64,000 nt of DNA from Mucilaginibacter sp. (GTDB lineage: Bacteria > Bacteroidota > Bacteroidia > Sphingobacteriales > Sphingobacteriaceae), in NCBI RefSeq assembly GCF_025362475.1, contig NZ_JANYGH010000026.1, positions 1 to 64,000 of the forward strand, written 5' to 3'. The position numbers were made by a program, and so were the translations under genes. How positions within the stretch are numbered: position 1 is the stretch's first letter; every line of letters begins with the position of its first letter. The notes beneath the pieces were generated by a model. The model saw only the letters and a program-made list of their open reading frames with translations, had not been told where the DNA came from and did no database searches. Shown here one piece after another: positions 29,181-39,325 of the stretch.

Positions 29181-30854
29181 GTGAAAAAAAAATATCTTGT
29201 AATTTGCCTCTTACTCTTTACTACTATAAGTATGAAGAGTTATTCTCAAACTATTCCGGTTGGTAATTACCTTGAAGATATTGCAAGGAGAGACCAAATT
29301 TTAGGTGAAACCGATAATCCAATTTCCTTTACCATTCGTCCTGTTAGTCGTGAATGGAATAAGAATGGGCCAGACTCTTCTTTACAGAACCTGGTGGCAA
29401 GTAAACAATATTTAAAGTTTAAGTTTATGGGGGGGCCGTCCGGAGTGCAAGTACTTCCCTTTAATTGGTTAAATGAGTATAATGTAAATAGGCCCTATGG
29501 ATATAATAATGCTTCGTTATATCCTAATAAAGGTTATCAAAGCCTCATCAGCGGTGGTTTTTTAATAACAGCGGGAATATTAAAAATTCAACTGAAACCA
29601 GAATTGGTGTATGCTCAAAATAAGGCATTTAATACTTTTGCCGATTTACAGGCTAATAATAACTCACCGGCATTGATGGCTGCTTATTTTAGTACTATAA
29701 ACGGGATAGATGCTCCTGAAAGGTTCGGAAATAAATCAATAACTCATTTGTATCCCGGGCAATCAAAAATCACCTTGAATTACAATAGCATTGAAGCAGG
29801 AGTTTCGACCGAAAATCTTTGGTGGGGGCCAGGCATAAAAAATTCCATTATGATGAGTAACTCCGCGCCCGGCTTTTTACACTGGACATTTAATTCTGCA
29901 AAACCGGTTAAAACAATCATCGGCTCGTTTGAATGGCAATTAATAGGCGGCAACTTAAAGCAATCAGGATACGCACCTGATGATGTAAGTAAATTAATTT
30001 ACGGCACCGGCCTCTATAATCCTAAACCTAAAGTTACCAGGTATATATCGGCATTAACTGTTAACTGGCAGCCCAAATGGTTAAAGGGATTATATCTTGG
30101 TTTTACAAGCTATGATTATCTTGATAAGGATTCTACCTATCGCCAAAGAAATATTATCCGTAAAACATTTCCGGTAATCACCGGCTCATCTTTAAAAGCA
30201 AATGATATTTCAAATGCTACACATGGCGACGGACAGGATTTTGCATATGCATTTAATGTAAGGCAACTTTTACCCTTCTATAAATCAGAGATTTATTTTG
30301 AATGGGCCAGGAATGACAGATCAAGCGGCTTTAATGATTTTTTACAGGAGCCCGAACACTCAACGGCTTACACTCTTGGTGGCAGAAAACTGTTTGACCT
30401 TGGTAAGAATGATTTTTTACAAATTAAAACCGAAATAACTCAATTGCAAAGAGCACCAACGTATTTATTAAGGGATGAGCCTACCTGGTATGAACACCTT
30501 ACCAATCCGAGGGATGGTTATACCAATGATGGCAGATATATAGGAGCCGGAATTGGTCCGGGAAGTTACAGCCTTATACTTGACTTTAGTTACCTGAAAA
30601 ATTTAAACTCCTATGGCATAACCCTTGAAAGGCAGTTACATAACAATGATCTTTATTACAGTGCCTTTGCCGGTACCGGTATATATAATTTGCATTGGGT
30701 TGATCTTTCAGGCACCTTTTACACGAATATAAGATTGAAAAACTACCTGCTCTCTGCAGAAGTTACCCCTGTTTACTCCTTAAATTACGAGTATAGAAAC
30801 GGCGCAAGCTTTAATTTACATGCAAGGCTCAATCTCACTTATTATTTTAATTAA
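29181..30854 (+). CDS. Capsule assembly Wzi-family outer-membrane protein
   Basis: A 557-residue exported protein (signal peptide to about residue 22) with the Wzi-type beta-barrel pattern: SIEAGVSTENLWWGPG, FEWQLIGG, YFEWARNDRSSGF and YGITLERQ. Wzi helps anchor or assemble capsule at the outer membrane. The start is GTG at 29181, followed directly by nine A residues; no in-frame ATG gives a better signal peptide. It is the first gene of the capsule locus and diverges from susC. Confidence 0.88.
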   Translation: MKKKYLVICLLLFTTISMKSYSQTIPVGNYLEDIARRDQILGETDNPISFTIRPVSREWNKNGPDSSLQNLVASKQYLKFKFMGGPSGVQVLPFNWLNEYNVNRPYGYNNASLYPNKGYQSLISGGFLITAGILKIQLKPELVYAQNKAFNTFADLQANNNSPALMAAYFSTINGIDAPERFGNKSITHLYPGQSKITLNYNSIEAGVSTENLWWGPGIKNSIMMSNSAPGFLHWTFNSAKPVKTIIGSFEWQLIGGNLKQSGYAPDDVSKLIYGTGLYNPKPKVTRYISALTVNWQPKWLKGLYLGFTSYDYLDKDSTYRQRNIIRKTFPVITGSSLKANDISNATHGDGQDFAYAFNVRQLLPFYKSEIYFEWARNDRSSGFNDFLQEPEHSTAYTLGGRKLFDLGKNDFLQIKTEITQLQRAPTYLLRDEPTWYEHLTNPRDGYTNDGRYIGAGIGPGSYSLILDFSYLKNLNSYGITLERQLHNNDLYYSAFAGTGIYNLHWVDLSGTFYTNIRLKNYLLSAEVTPVYSLNYEYRNGASFNLHARLNLTYYFN

Positions 30855-31024
30855 TTATCATGGCTTTTATTATAGAAGCATTAACTTTTTATATGCATCA
30901 TAAATTAACCTCAAACTAAAAGAACTTACATAGTTCTTAATAAATAATTATTTGACTTACTTTTGCAAAAAATAATATCATTTATTGGAGTGTTATTTTT
31001 TATGCCCTAATGGCTTTTTTACTT

Positions 31025-33505
31025 ATGAATAAACTTAACTTTCGGGTACTTTTGATTGTCCTCATTATTATTTGTGGCGCAATTAAAACAGTCTCGGCTC
31101 AAACTGCTCTTCAAAATATTTCTTCTATTAATGTTGATGATCTTTCTGATCAGCAAATAGCCCAATTGATTCAGCAGGCGCAAAACGCAGGATTAAGTGA
31201 TGCCGAATTATTACAACAAGCCCAAAGCAGGGGAATGTCAAGCGCCCAGGTTCAAAAATTACAAACCCGTATAAAAGATCTGCGTAGTAAAAACGGAGGC
31301 CAATCATCTGGTCGTGCTGATACTGCATATACCACAACAGGCAGGCGGCTTAATTATAAGCCAGACAGCGTGGATACGTCATATACCCGAAAAGATATTT
31401 TTGAAAACCTAAAACCTAAAATTTTTGGTGCAGACATTTTTAAAAACAAGAACAGCTCATTTGAACCTAACCTGAAGCTGGCCACGCCGTTAAACTATAT
31501 ATTAGGCCCTAATGATCAGCTTAATATAAATGTGTATGGCAGTTCATTAGTAAACTGGAAACTGGATGTTTCACCAGAAGGTAACATTAACATTCCGGGA
31601 ATAGGCATTTTAAACGTTGGGGGTAAAACCATTGAACAAGCCACCTCACTCATAAAAAATAAGCTTGCTGCAAATAACTATGCCATTGGGCGTGGTACAA
31701 GTGTGCAGGTAACACTTGGCAATATACGCAGCATACAGGTTATCATTATTGGCCAGGTTGTAAAACCGGGAACCTATACGTTGCCATCGCTTGCTACAGT
31801 TTTTAACGCGTTATATACGGCCGGCGGCCCAAATGATAATGGTAGTTTAAGGCAAATTGAAATCATCAGGAATAACCGGATAATAAGGCACCTGGATGTT
31901 TATGATTTCCTGGTAAAAGGCGATCAAAAAAATAATATCTCATTACAGGATCAGGATATTGTACGCGTACCTACCTACAGAACAAGGATTGAGCTTGCAG
32001 GGCAGATTAAAATACCGGCATTATTTGAGGTTTTACCTGGTGAGAGCCTTGAAAATATATTAAGCTATGCCGGTGGATTTACAGATAGCGCTTATACTGC
32101 ACGCATAAAAGTTTCACAGATAAGTGATCAGCAAAGAAAAATTACCGATGTTTTAGAAGTCGATTACAAGAATTATATTCCTTTAAGGGGGGATAAGTAT
32201 ACCATTGAATCTGTTATCAATAGGTTTCAAAACAGGGTTGTAATTAATGGAGCCGTCTTTAAACCTGGGGATTATGAGCTGCAAAACGGATTGACTTTAT
32301 ACCAGTTAATAGAAAAAGCCGCTGGGTTAAAAGAGGATGCTTTTACAGATAGGGGTACTATTACCCGCCTAAAGCCAGATAATAGCACCGAAATGGTAGG
32401 TTTTAGTGTAAAGGATGTAATGAATAAAACAGTGAGCATCCCGTTGCAGCGCGAAGACATTATTAATATATCGTCGATTTTTGATTTACGTGATAAATAT
32501 ATAGTTACAATTAATGGCAGCGTAAGGAAACCCGGAAAGTTTGCTTTCTCAGAAAACATGAAGGTGGAGGATCTGATACTAAAGGCCGGCGGTTTTGCAG
32601 AAGGGGCGAGTACAAAACGTATTGAGGTAGCCAGGAGAATTTCAGATGCAGATCCATCATCCAAAAGCAGTTCCGTTGCCCAGGTATTTAGTGTTAATAT
32701 AGATGGCCCTTTAAAACCGGCTGAAGCAAATTTTATATTGAACCCGTTTGATATTGTTTCGATATATAGCTTACCCGGATATGAAAAACAAAAAACAGTA
32801 AAAGTAGAAGGCGAAGTTCTATATCCCGGATCTTATACTATAAAAAACAAGAATGAAAAAATATCAGACCTTGTAGCCCGTGCCGGAGGTCTTACCGCAT
32901 CGGCCGATGTTGAAGGAGGCTCTTTAAAAAGAGAAAACATTGCCATATTAGGAGTTGATAAAAACAAGGCTGATACTGTAGCCCTTGCGCTTGAAAGAAC
33001 AGCTAAATTTGAAAGGCTTAAAAGAACCTATAAAGATTCAACCAATACAGGTGATGCGCAACAGCGCAACAATTATGTAGGTATTGATCTTAACAGTATA
33101 TTAAAATCACCTGGTTCAAAAATTGATCTTCTTATAGAGGATGGCGATGTTTTAAGAGTCCCAAAACAGCAACAGATAGTTCGGGTTAACGGGCAGGTAC
33201 TTTATCCAAGTGCCGTAGTTTACGAAAGTTCAAAATCGTTTAATGACTTTGTATACAACGCTGGTGGATATGGCCCTGACGCACTAAGAAGAGGCGCGTA
33301 TGTAGTATATCCAAACGGAACGGTTAAAGGTACCCGGAAGTTCTTGTTTTTTAACAGCCATCCTTCGGTTAAACCCGGAAGCGAAATATATGTTCCTAAA
33401 AAATCTGAAAGCAAGGGTAACACAGCTCAAACCATTTTAGGGTTTACTACAGGTTTAGCTTCTTTGGGTGCTATTATTCTGGGGATTTTAAGTTTGAATA
33501 AATAG
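31025..33505 (+). CDS. Polysaccharide export protein, Wza-like with multiple SLBB domains
   Basis: Outer-membrane/periplasmic export channel component. The preferred start at 31025 gives signal peptide MNKLNFRVLLIVLIIICG; a frame start 15 bp earlier exists. Then comes a glutamine-rich helical region (residues 35-95), the polysaccharide-export domain (ILGPNDQLNINVYGSS), and several SLBB-type repeats seen as recurring V-x-G-x-V-x-x-P-G-x-Y/F motifs. The C-terminal hydrophobic helix is ILGFTTGLASLGAIILGIL. At about 826 aa it is twice the size of E. coli Wza, as is common in Bacteroidota. A TACTTTTG element lies at 30958-30965. Confidence 0.92.
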   Translation: MNKLNFRVLLIVLIIICGAIKTVSAQTALQNISSINVDDLSDQQIAQLIQQAQNAGLSDAELLQQAQSRGMSSAQVQKLQTRIKDLRSKNGGQSSGRADTAYTTTGRRLNYKPDSVDTSYTRKDIFENLKPKIFGADIFKNKNSSFEPNLKLATPLNYILGPNDQLNINVYGSSLVNWKLDVSPEGNINIPGIGILNVGGKTIEQATSLIKNKLAANNYAIGRGTSVQVTLGNIRSIQVIIIGQVVKPGTYTLPSLATVFNALYTAGGPNDNGSLRQIEIIRNNRIIRHLDVYDFLVKGDQKNNISLQDQDIVRVPTYRTRIELAGQIKIPALFEVLPGESLENILSYAGGFTDSAYTARIKVSQISDQQRKITDVLEVDYKNYIPLRGDKYTIESVINRFQNRVVINGAVFKPGDYELQNGLTLYQLIEKAAGLKEDAFTDRGTITRLKPDNSTEMVGFSVKDVMNKTVSIPLQREDIINISSIFDLRDKYIVTINGSVRKPGKFAFSENMKVEDLILKAGGFAEGASTKRIEVARRISDADPSSKSSSVAQVFSVNIDGPLKPAEANFILNPFDIVSIYSLPGYEKQKTVKVEGEVLYPGSYTIKNKNEKISDLVARAGGLTASADVEGGSLKRENIAILGVDKNKADTVALALERTAKFERLKRTYKDSTNTGDAQQRNNYVGIDLNSILKSPGSKIDLLIEDGDVLRVPKQQQIVRVNGQVLYPSAVVYESSKSFNDFVYNAGGYGPDALRRGAYVVYPNGTVKGTRKFLFFNSHPSVKPGSEIYVPKKSESKGNTAQTILGFTTGLASLGAIILGILSLNK

Positions 33506-33541
33506 ATAAAAGATTCACTCGGCCATTAGAAGACTAAATTT

Positions 33542-34624
33542 ATGAATATAGAGGATCAGGAAAATATTGGTGGAAATTCGGATGAAGTATCTGTAAAGTT
33601 TATAGTTACTAAGACTATATCGGCAATAAAATATGTTAAAAGTAAATGGTTATTAATATTTACTATTTCTGCGATAGGGGGTATTGTCGGATTTTGCTAT
33701 TCAATTTATAAAAAAAATACTTATACGGCTGTTTGCACATTTGTTTTAGAAGAATCAGGAAAAGGAAGTGGGCTTGGGCAATATGCTGGCCTGGCAAGTC
33801 TGGCCGGAATAAATCTGGGTAGTGGAGGTGGAGGCGGAATATTTGAAGGCGACAACATACTGGAATTATATAAATCCAGAACAATGATAAAAAAAACACT
33901 TTTAACTGAAGTAATTATAAATAACAAAAATCAAACGCTTATTGAAAGATATATTCATAACAATAAATTACGTGAGAGGTGGAAGAACAAAGACAATATT
34001 GATAGTATATCTTTTAAGGGCGATGCTGAAAAGTTTAATCGGAGACAGGATAGTATTATAACAGATTTGGTTGATATTTTCAATAAAAAGGTTTTGAACG
34101 TAAGTAAGCCGGATAAAAAACTAAATATTATCAAGGTAGAAGTAGTTGCAAATGATGAATTGTTTGCCAAAGAATTTACAAATAAGTTAGTTGAAAATGT
34201 CAACAACTTTTATATTCAAACTAAAACCAAAAAAGCGTATCAGGATGTTTCTATTTTGCAGAAACAAGCAGATAGCGTTAAGATAGTCTTAAATTCTTCA
34301 ATAAGTGGAGTTGCATCGGCCATCGACGCTTCCCCTAATGCAAATCCTTCACTACTATCTCTTAGGGTTCCATCACAAAAAAAACAAATTGATGTACAAG
34401 CAAGCACAGCAATATATAGTGAAATTGTGAAGAATTTAGAGATTTCAAAAATTTCGTTAAGGCAGGAGATGCCACTCATACAAGTCATTGATAAGCCGGT
34501 GTTACCATTAACGGTTAATAAAGTAGGTAAGGTAAAAGGGGTAGTATCGGGAATAATTATTGCGGGTTTGTTAGCTATCATAGTTTTAGTAATAGGAAGA
34601 GCTTTCAAACGCCAGCTTAACTAA
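33542..34624 (+). CDS. Wzz-type chain-length determinant protein
   Basis: A 360-residue inner-membrane protein with transmembrane helices near residues 38-57 and 332-352 flanking a large periplasmic part with coiled-coil character (about 190-310). It controls polymer length in Wzx/Wzy pathways. There is no C-terminal Walker kinase domain or tyrosine cluster, so it is the Wzz type and not Wzc. It lies 36 bp after the wza-like gene. Confidence 0.85.
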   Translation: MNIEDQENIGGNSDEVSVKFIVTKTISAIKYVKSKWLLIFTISAIGGIVGFCYSIYKKNTYTAVCTFVLEESGKGSGLGQYAGLASLAGINLGSGGGGGIFEGDNILELYKSRTMIKKTLLTEVIINNKNQTLIERYIHNNKLRERWKNKDNIDSISFKGDAEKFNRRQDSIITDLVDIFNKKVLNVSKPDKKLNIIKVEVVANDELFAKEFTNKLVENVNNFYIQTKTKKAYQDVSILQKQADSVKIVLNSSISGVASAIDASPNANPSLLSLRVPSQKKQIDVQASTAIYSEIVKNLEISKISLRQEMPLIQVIDKPVLPLTVNKVGKVKGVVSGIIIAGLLAIIVLVIGRAFKRQLN

Positions 34625-34676
34625 TTTTTAAGTTATACCGTATCATTAATTTAGGTATAACAGGTATAAAAGAGTC

Positions 34677-35081
34677 ATGGATAATAATCAAATAAAGCTT
34701 ATAAACCTTCCTAAAATTTTAGACGAAAGAGGAAACCTTTCGTTTTTGGAAGAAAATAACCATATTCCGTTTAAAATTCAACGCGTTTATTGGATATATG
34801 ATGTGCCGGGTGGTGAAGAACGGGGTGGGCACGCCTATAAAGAAAATAAAGAGTTTATCATTGCTTTATCAGGGAGTTTTGATGTGGTATTAGATGATGG
34901 AAAAGAAACTAAAAGGTACTCATTAAACAGGTCATACTATGGATTATATATTCCAAAAGGAATTTGGAGGCATATGGAAAATTTTTCAACTAATTCATTA
35001 GCTTTTATTGCTGCATCAACATTTTATCAAGAAGATGATTATATCAGAGATTATAGTGTATTTAAGCAAAATAAATCATGA
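34677..35081 (+). CDS. FdtA-like dTDP-sugar 3,4-ketoisomerase, copy 1
   Basis: A 134-residue cupin of the FdtA/WxcM family, which isomerises dTDP-4-keto-6-deoxyglucose to the 3-keto sugar. It has DERGNLSFLE, YDVPGGEERGGHAY (His52, Tyr54), SGSFDVVLDDG and GIWRHMENFS. The usual HAH motif is HAY here; in characterised FdtA the second histidine is the likely catalytic base, so this copy may be inactive or altered. It overlaps copy 2 by 4 bp (ATGA), indicating coupled translation. Confidence 0.83.
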   Translation: MDNNQIKLINLPKILDERGNLSFLEENNHIPFKIQRVYWIYDVPGGEERGGHAYKENKEFIIALSGSFDVVLDDGKETKRYSLNRSYYGLYIPKGIWRHMENFSTNSLAFIAASTFYQEDDYIRDYSVFKQNKS

Positions 35082-35491
35082 GAGCTTCAGTATACAATTG
35101 TAATGTAATTGAATTTAAAAAAATTCATAATAGGGCTGGTAATATTACATCTATCAATGGCGCATTAGAAATACCATTTGATATTCAAAGAGTTTATTAC
35201 TTATATGATGTGCCTGGCGGAGAAATACGAGGTGGGCATGCCCATTATGGATTAAAGCAACTAATTATAGCGGCCAGCGGGAGTTTTGATGTGGTGATTG
35301 ATGATGGACATATAAAAAAAACAATTACACTTAACAGACCTAATTTTGGATTATATATAACACCTGGAATTTGGCGCGATCTGGTCAATTTTTCATCTGG
35401 AGCCGTGCTTCTGGTTTTGGCATCAAATAAATATGATGAGAAAGATTATATAAGAGATTATCAAGATTTTTTAGAATATACGTATGGATAA
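35078..35491 (+). CDS. fdtA: FdtA-like dTDP-sugar 3,4-ketoisomerase, copy 2
   Basis: A 137-residue cupin closely related to copy 1. It keeps the HAH motif (RGGHAH, His54 and His56) expected for catalysis, with SGSFDVVIDDG and GIWRDLVNFS. Its N-terminal segment reads HNRAGNITSING, where copy 1 has the family-typical DERGNLSFLE. The overlaps with copy 1 (4 bp) and the acetyltransferase gene (8 bp) place all three in one translational unit. It produces the 3-keto sugar used by the aminotransferase at 36035. Confidence 0.87.
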   Translation: MRASVYNCNVIEFKKIHNRAGNITSINGALEIPFDIQRVYYLYDVPGGEIRGGHAHYGLKQLIIAASGSFDVVIDDGHIKKTITLNRPNFGLYITPGIWRDLVNFSSGAVLLVLASNKYDEKDYIRDYQDFLEYTYG

Positions 35492-36035
35492 TAACATTCA
35501 TTCCTTATCAGATGTAAAAACAGATAAGATAGGGGAAAATACTTTTGTTTGGCAATTTTGCGTTATTCTTGAAGGTGCAATAATAGGTTCAAACTGTAAC
35601 ATTAATTGCAATTGCTTTATTGAAAACGATGTCATTCTCGGCAATAATATTACCATAAAATCTGGTGTTCAAATCTGGGATGGTATAAGTGTTGAAGATA
35701 ATGTATTTATTGGACCTAATGCCACTTTTACAAATGATCTGATACCCCGTTCAAAAGTCTATCCTAAAGAATTTAAGCGAACTCTTATAAAAAGAGGCGC
35801 TTCTATCGGGGCAAATGCAACCATTGTTGCCGGTATTGAAGTAGGTGAGTTTTCATTTATTGGAGCGGGTAGTGTTGTTACTAAATCTGTTCCCCCTTAT
35901 ACAGTTTGGTACGGTAACCCTGCCAGGCATAAAGGATTTATTACCGAAGATGCCATAATTCTTGATTTGAATTTATTAGATAAGGAAACTAATATTCAAT
36001 ACATTTTAGATGAATATAAACCAATTAGAAAATAA
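35484..36035 (+). CDS. Hexapeptide-repeat N-acetyltransferase (FdtC/QdtC-like)
   Basis: A 183-residue left-handed beta-helix enzyme with repeated [IV]-G-x-x-x-x-[IV] hexads ([44 protein letters not shown]) and the C-terminal [16 protein letters not shown]. It probably acetylates the 3-amino group of dTDP-3-amino-3,6-dideoxyhexose to give Fucp3NAc or Quip3NAc. It overlaps copy 2 of fdtA by 8 bp and the aminotransferase by 1 bp. Confidence 0.86.
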   Translation: MDNNIHSLSDVKTDKIGENTFVWQFCVILEGAIIGSNCNINCNCFIENDVILGNNITIKSGVQIWDGISVEDNVFIGPNATFTNDLIPRSKVYPKEFKRTLIKRGASIGANATIVAGIEVGEFSFIGAGSVVTKSVPPYTVWYGNPARHKGFITEDAIILDLNLLDKETNIQYILDEYKPIRK

Positions 36036-37132
36036 TGATTAAGTTTTTGGATCTATTAGAAATTAATAGGCGGCATAAGGAAGAATTAACAAAGGCATTT
36101 GAGCGCGTTTTAGATTCAGGCTGGTATATAATGGGTAATGAATTAAATGCATTCGAAACCGATTTTGCAGCTTATTGCGGAACTAAACACGCGATAGGTG
36201 TAGCCAACGGGCTGGATGCACTAATTTTAATTATCAGGGCATATAAAGAGTTGGGGATATTTCAGGACGGCGATGAAATTATTGTACCCGCTAATACCTA
36301 TATAGCCAGTATTTTGGCCATATCCGCTAATAATTTAATTCCTGTGCTGGTTGAGCCCAATATCGATACTTACAATATTGATCCAGCTTTAATTGAACGT
36401 CAGATCACAGCAAAAACAAAAGCCATTTTGCCTGTTCATTTATACGGCCAACTCTGTGATATGCAGGCAATAAATGCTATTGCTCAAAAGCATCAGTTAA
36501 AAGTAATTGAAGATAGTGCACAGGCTCACGGCGCAACAAGTAACGGCAAACGAGCCGGGAATTTTGGTGATGCCACTGGTTTTAGCTTTTACCCTGGTAA
36601 AAACTTAGGTGCCTTAGGAGATGGAGGGGCTATTACCACCAACGATGATGTATTAAATGATTCCATACGGGCATTATTAAATTATGGTTCGCATAAAAAA
36701 TACGAAAACCTGTATAAAGGTGTTAACAGCCGTTTGGATGAGTTGCAGGCTGCATTGTTAGGTGTTAAGCTTAAAACCCTTGATCAGGAAACGGCAACTA
36801 AAAGAGCAATTGCAAATCGTTACCTGCAGGAAATAAATAATTCTAAAATTATTTCACCAAAAATAGCTGAGCAAAGTGCTCATGTCTGGCATTTATTTGT
36901 TGTAAGAACGGATAACCGTGATCATTTACAGCAATATCTTACCAGTAATGGCATTCAAACTATTATACATTATCCTATACCGCCACACCAGCAACAGGCT
37001 TATAAAGAGTGGAATAATTTAAGCTATCGTATAAGCGAAACTATCCATCGCGAAGTTTTAAGTTTGCCTTTAAGCCCTGTATTAAAACCCGAAGAGGTGG
37101 ATCACGTTATAAAAACCTTAAATGAATATTAA
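36035..37132 (+). CDS. fdtB: DegT/DnrJ-family sugar aminotransferase (FdtB-like)
   Basis: A 365-residue PLP-dependent aminotransferase. Lys189 in [18 protein letters not shown] is the PLP Schiff-base lysine, and IEDSAQAHG (Asp160) contacts the PLP ring. It is expected to transaminate the 3-keto sugar made by the FdtA proteins to dTDP-3-amino-3,6-dideoxyhexose. Context gives the fdtA-fdtA-fdtC-fdtB cassette; galacto (Fuc3N) versus gluco (Qui3N) product cannot be told from these genes alone. Confidence 0.9.
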   Translation: MIKFLDLLEINRRHKEELTKAFERVLDSGWYIMGNELNAFETDFAAYCGTKHAIGVANGLDALILIIRAYKELGIFQDGDEIIVPANTYIASILAISANNLIPVLVEPNIDTYNIDPALIERQITAKTKAILPVHLYGQLCDMQAINAIAQKHQLKVIEDSAQAHGATSNGKRAGNFGDATGFSFYPGKNLGALGDGGAITTNDDVLNDSIRALLNYGSHKKYENLYKGVNSRLDELQAALLGVKLKTLDQETATKRAIANRYLQEINNSKIISPKIAEQSAHVWHLFVVRTDNRDHLQQYLTSNGIQTIIHYPIPPHQQQAYKEWNNLSYRISETIHREVLSLPLSPVLKPEEVDHVIKTLNEY

Positions 37133-37169
37133 AGAAGTTTTAAAAGAATCCATCATTTAATCTGAACAC

Positions 37170-38417
37170 TTGAAACTTATAAAGACTTCTTTTTTTTCGG
37201 CTGTAATTACTTTTATCCGCATTGCTTCCAGCTTTGTAGCGAGCAAAGTGGTGGCTTTATTTACGGGTCCTGCTGGCATAGCACTAATTGGGCAGTTTTC
37301 AAACTTTATAACTATTGCGTTAACATTTGCTAATGGTGCAATTAATACAGGTGTAATAAAATATACTGCAGAATTTGAAGGGGATGAGCAGCAATTAAAA
37401 AAGCTTTTTAGCACTTCACTCAAAATTAGTATTTATAGTTCAAGTGTATTTGGCTTAATATTACTCTGCATTGCAACCTGTATTTCACAATGGCTATTTC
37501 ATTCGTCTCTTTACACCAACCCTTTAAGAGTTTTAGGTATTACCATTATTTTATACGCTCTTAATTCACTCCTGATTTCTATTTTAAATGGAAAAAAGGA
37601 AATAAAAAGGTACACCTTAGTCAATACCGTAGGCAGTATTATTGGCTTAGTTTTTACAGTTGTATTAGTTTATTTTTATAAAATAACAGGTGCGCTTTAC
37701 GCTTTGGTTTTAGCTCAATCCATCGTATTTTTTGTTACTTTAATAATGGTTATAAAAAGTAGCTGGTTTGCAAGATCATATTTCAACCAGCCTTTTGATA
37801 AAGAGACAGCCCACAAATTATCAAGATTTAGTTTAATGGCAATAGTTTCGGCCTTAACTGTGCCTGTTTCACAGATCATCCTGCGTAATATGGTAATTAG
37901 TAAATTAGGGATCAATGATGCCGGTTATTGGCAAGGCATGATGCGCGTTTCTGACGGTTACCTGTTATTGGTTACTACCTCTTTAAGTACATATTATTTA
38001 CCTAAACTATCTTCATTACACCATGATGATGATCTGCGTAAAGAAATATATCAGGGATATAAGATCATTCTTCCTGGCGTTTTTGTTAGCTGTTTGCTTA
38101 TTTATTGGTTACGTTTTTTCATAATTCATATCTTATATACTAAAGAGTTTGAAACCATGGGCGAACTCTTTGCTTTTCAATTAATAGGCGATTTTTTTAA
38201 AATGGCAGCCTGGGTATTAGCTTATTTAATGTTAGCTAAAGCGATGACCAAAGCATTTATTATAACAGAAGTTGTATTTAGTATAAGCTATGTTTTGTTA
38301 GGATATGTTTGTATACATTTGTTTAAGCTAAATGGTATTACCATAGCATTTGCAATTAATTATTTTGCTTATTTAATAATTATGATTGTGCTTTTCAGAA
38401 AATTATTGTTCAAATGA
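37170..38417 (+). CDS. O-antigen/capsule repeat-unit flippase (Wzx-like)
   Basis: A 415-residue inner-membrane protein with about 12 membrane segments and the polysaccharide-biosynthesis flippase opening (SFFSAVITFIRIASSFVASK, then LFTGPAGIALIGQF). It moves lipid-linked repeat units to the periplasm. The start is TTG at 37170: an in-frame TAA lies at 37158-37160 with no ATG between. It ends with a 4-bp ATGA overlap with the next glycosyltransferase. Confidence 0.88.
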   Translation: MKLIKTSFFSAVITFIRIASSFVASKVVALFTGPAGIALIGQFSNFITIALTFANGAINTGVIKYTAEFEGDEQQLKKLFSTSLKISIYSSSVFGLILLCIATCISQWLFHSSLYTNPLRVLGITIILYALNSLLISILNGKKEIKRYTLVNTVGSIIGLVFTVVLVYFYKITGALYALVLAQSIVFFVTLIMVIKSSWFARSYFNQPFDKETAHKLSRFSLMAIVSALTVPVSQIILRNMVISKLGINDAGYWQGMMRVSDGYLLLVTTSLSTYYLPKLSSLHHDDDLRKEIYQGYKIILPGVFVSCLLIYWLRFFIIHILYTKEFETMGELFAFQLIGDFFKMAAWVLAYLMLAKAMTKAFIITEVVFSISYVLLGYVCIHLFKLNGITIAFAINYFAYLIIMIVLFRKLLFK

Positions 38418-39268
38418 AGTATCCTTTAGTATCTATTATCATTCCCTGTTATAATCACGAAAAATATGTTGTTGAGGCCTTAAACAGTATTCTTGATGAC
38501 ACCTATCCCAATAAAGAAATTGTTGTAATTAATGATGGCTCTACCGATAATTCAAATAATCTAATAAACCACTGGGTGAGCCAACATTATGCAAATCATC
38601 TATCAATAAAATATAAAAACCGGAGCAATAAAGGTCTTTGCGCAACACTTAATGAATTGTTAGAATTGGCTAAAGGCAAGTATGTGTTGCCCCTTGCCAG
38701 TGACGATGCTCTGTATGGCAACACTATAGAACAAAGAGTATCTATTTTAGAAGAAAATGAAAAACATGGCAAACTTGTATTGGTTAGTGATGCTTTAGTA
38801 ATTGATGAAAATAGTAATATTACCGGACAAAGTTCAATGGCCATTAATAAAGGAGATAAACTGAAGTTTAAAACGGACATTGGAATTTTGAAAGAAATGA
38901 TAACCAATCCTTCAACGGTTGGTCCAATTTCATTAATTAATAAAACTATTTATAATAAAATTGGTCTCTATCCTGAAGACCTTTTTGCAGAAGACTGGTT
39001 TTTTTATCAGAGAGCTGCTTCTATAAAAGCCATTTTATTTTATGATAAAGTGGTGTCGTTATATAGAATGCATTCAAGTAATACGTCCGGTGGAAATATT
39101 TCAATCAACCAAAATATCCGACTTACCTGTGCAATTAAAACGTCTATATATAGAAATATAAGTTGGTACCCTACATTATATTTAAAATTTCTTGGAGTAA
39201 AAAAGCTTATAAGAGTAATGTTGATTATTTTAAAACTAAGAGTAAAAAGAACATTAACCAACAATTAG
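38414..39268 (+). CDS. Family 2 glycosyltransferase
   Basis: A 284-residue GT-A fold enzyme beginning VSIIIPCYNHEKYVVEAL, with NDGSTDNSN and the nucleotide-sugar metal motif LPLASDDALY. ALPLDR-like acceptor motifs are not clear. It adds one sugar of the repeat unit on the cytoplasmic face. It overlaps the flippase gene by 4 bp. The 57-bp gap to the next gene contains nothing evident. Confidence 0.87.
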   Translation: MKYPLVSIIIPCYNHEKYVVEALNSILDDTYPNKEIVVINDGSTDNSNNLINHWVSQHYANHLSIKYKNRSNKGLCATLNELLELAKGKYVLPLASDDALYGNTIEQRVSILEENEKHGKLVLVSDALVIDENSNITGQSSMAINKGDKLKFKTDIGILKEMITNPSTVGPISLINKTIYNKIGLYPEDLFAEDWFFYQRAASIKAILFYDKVVSLYRMHSSNTSGGNISINQNIRLTCAIKTSIYRNISWYPTLYLKFLGVKKLIRVMLIILKLRVKRTLTNN

Positions 39269-39325
39269 ACTCAGTTAAGCCGTTTCTTCATAGATTAACT
39301 GTTTTATTCGCCTTATTAAACTATA

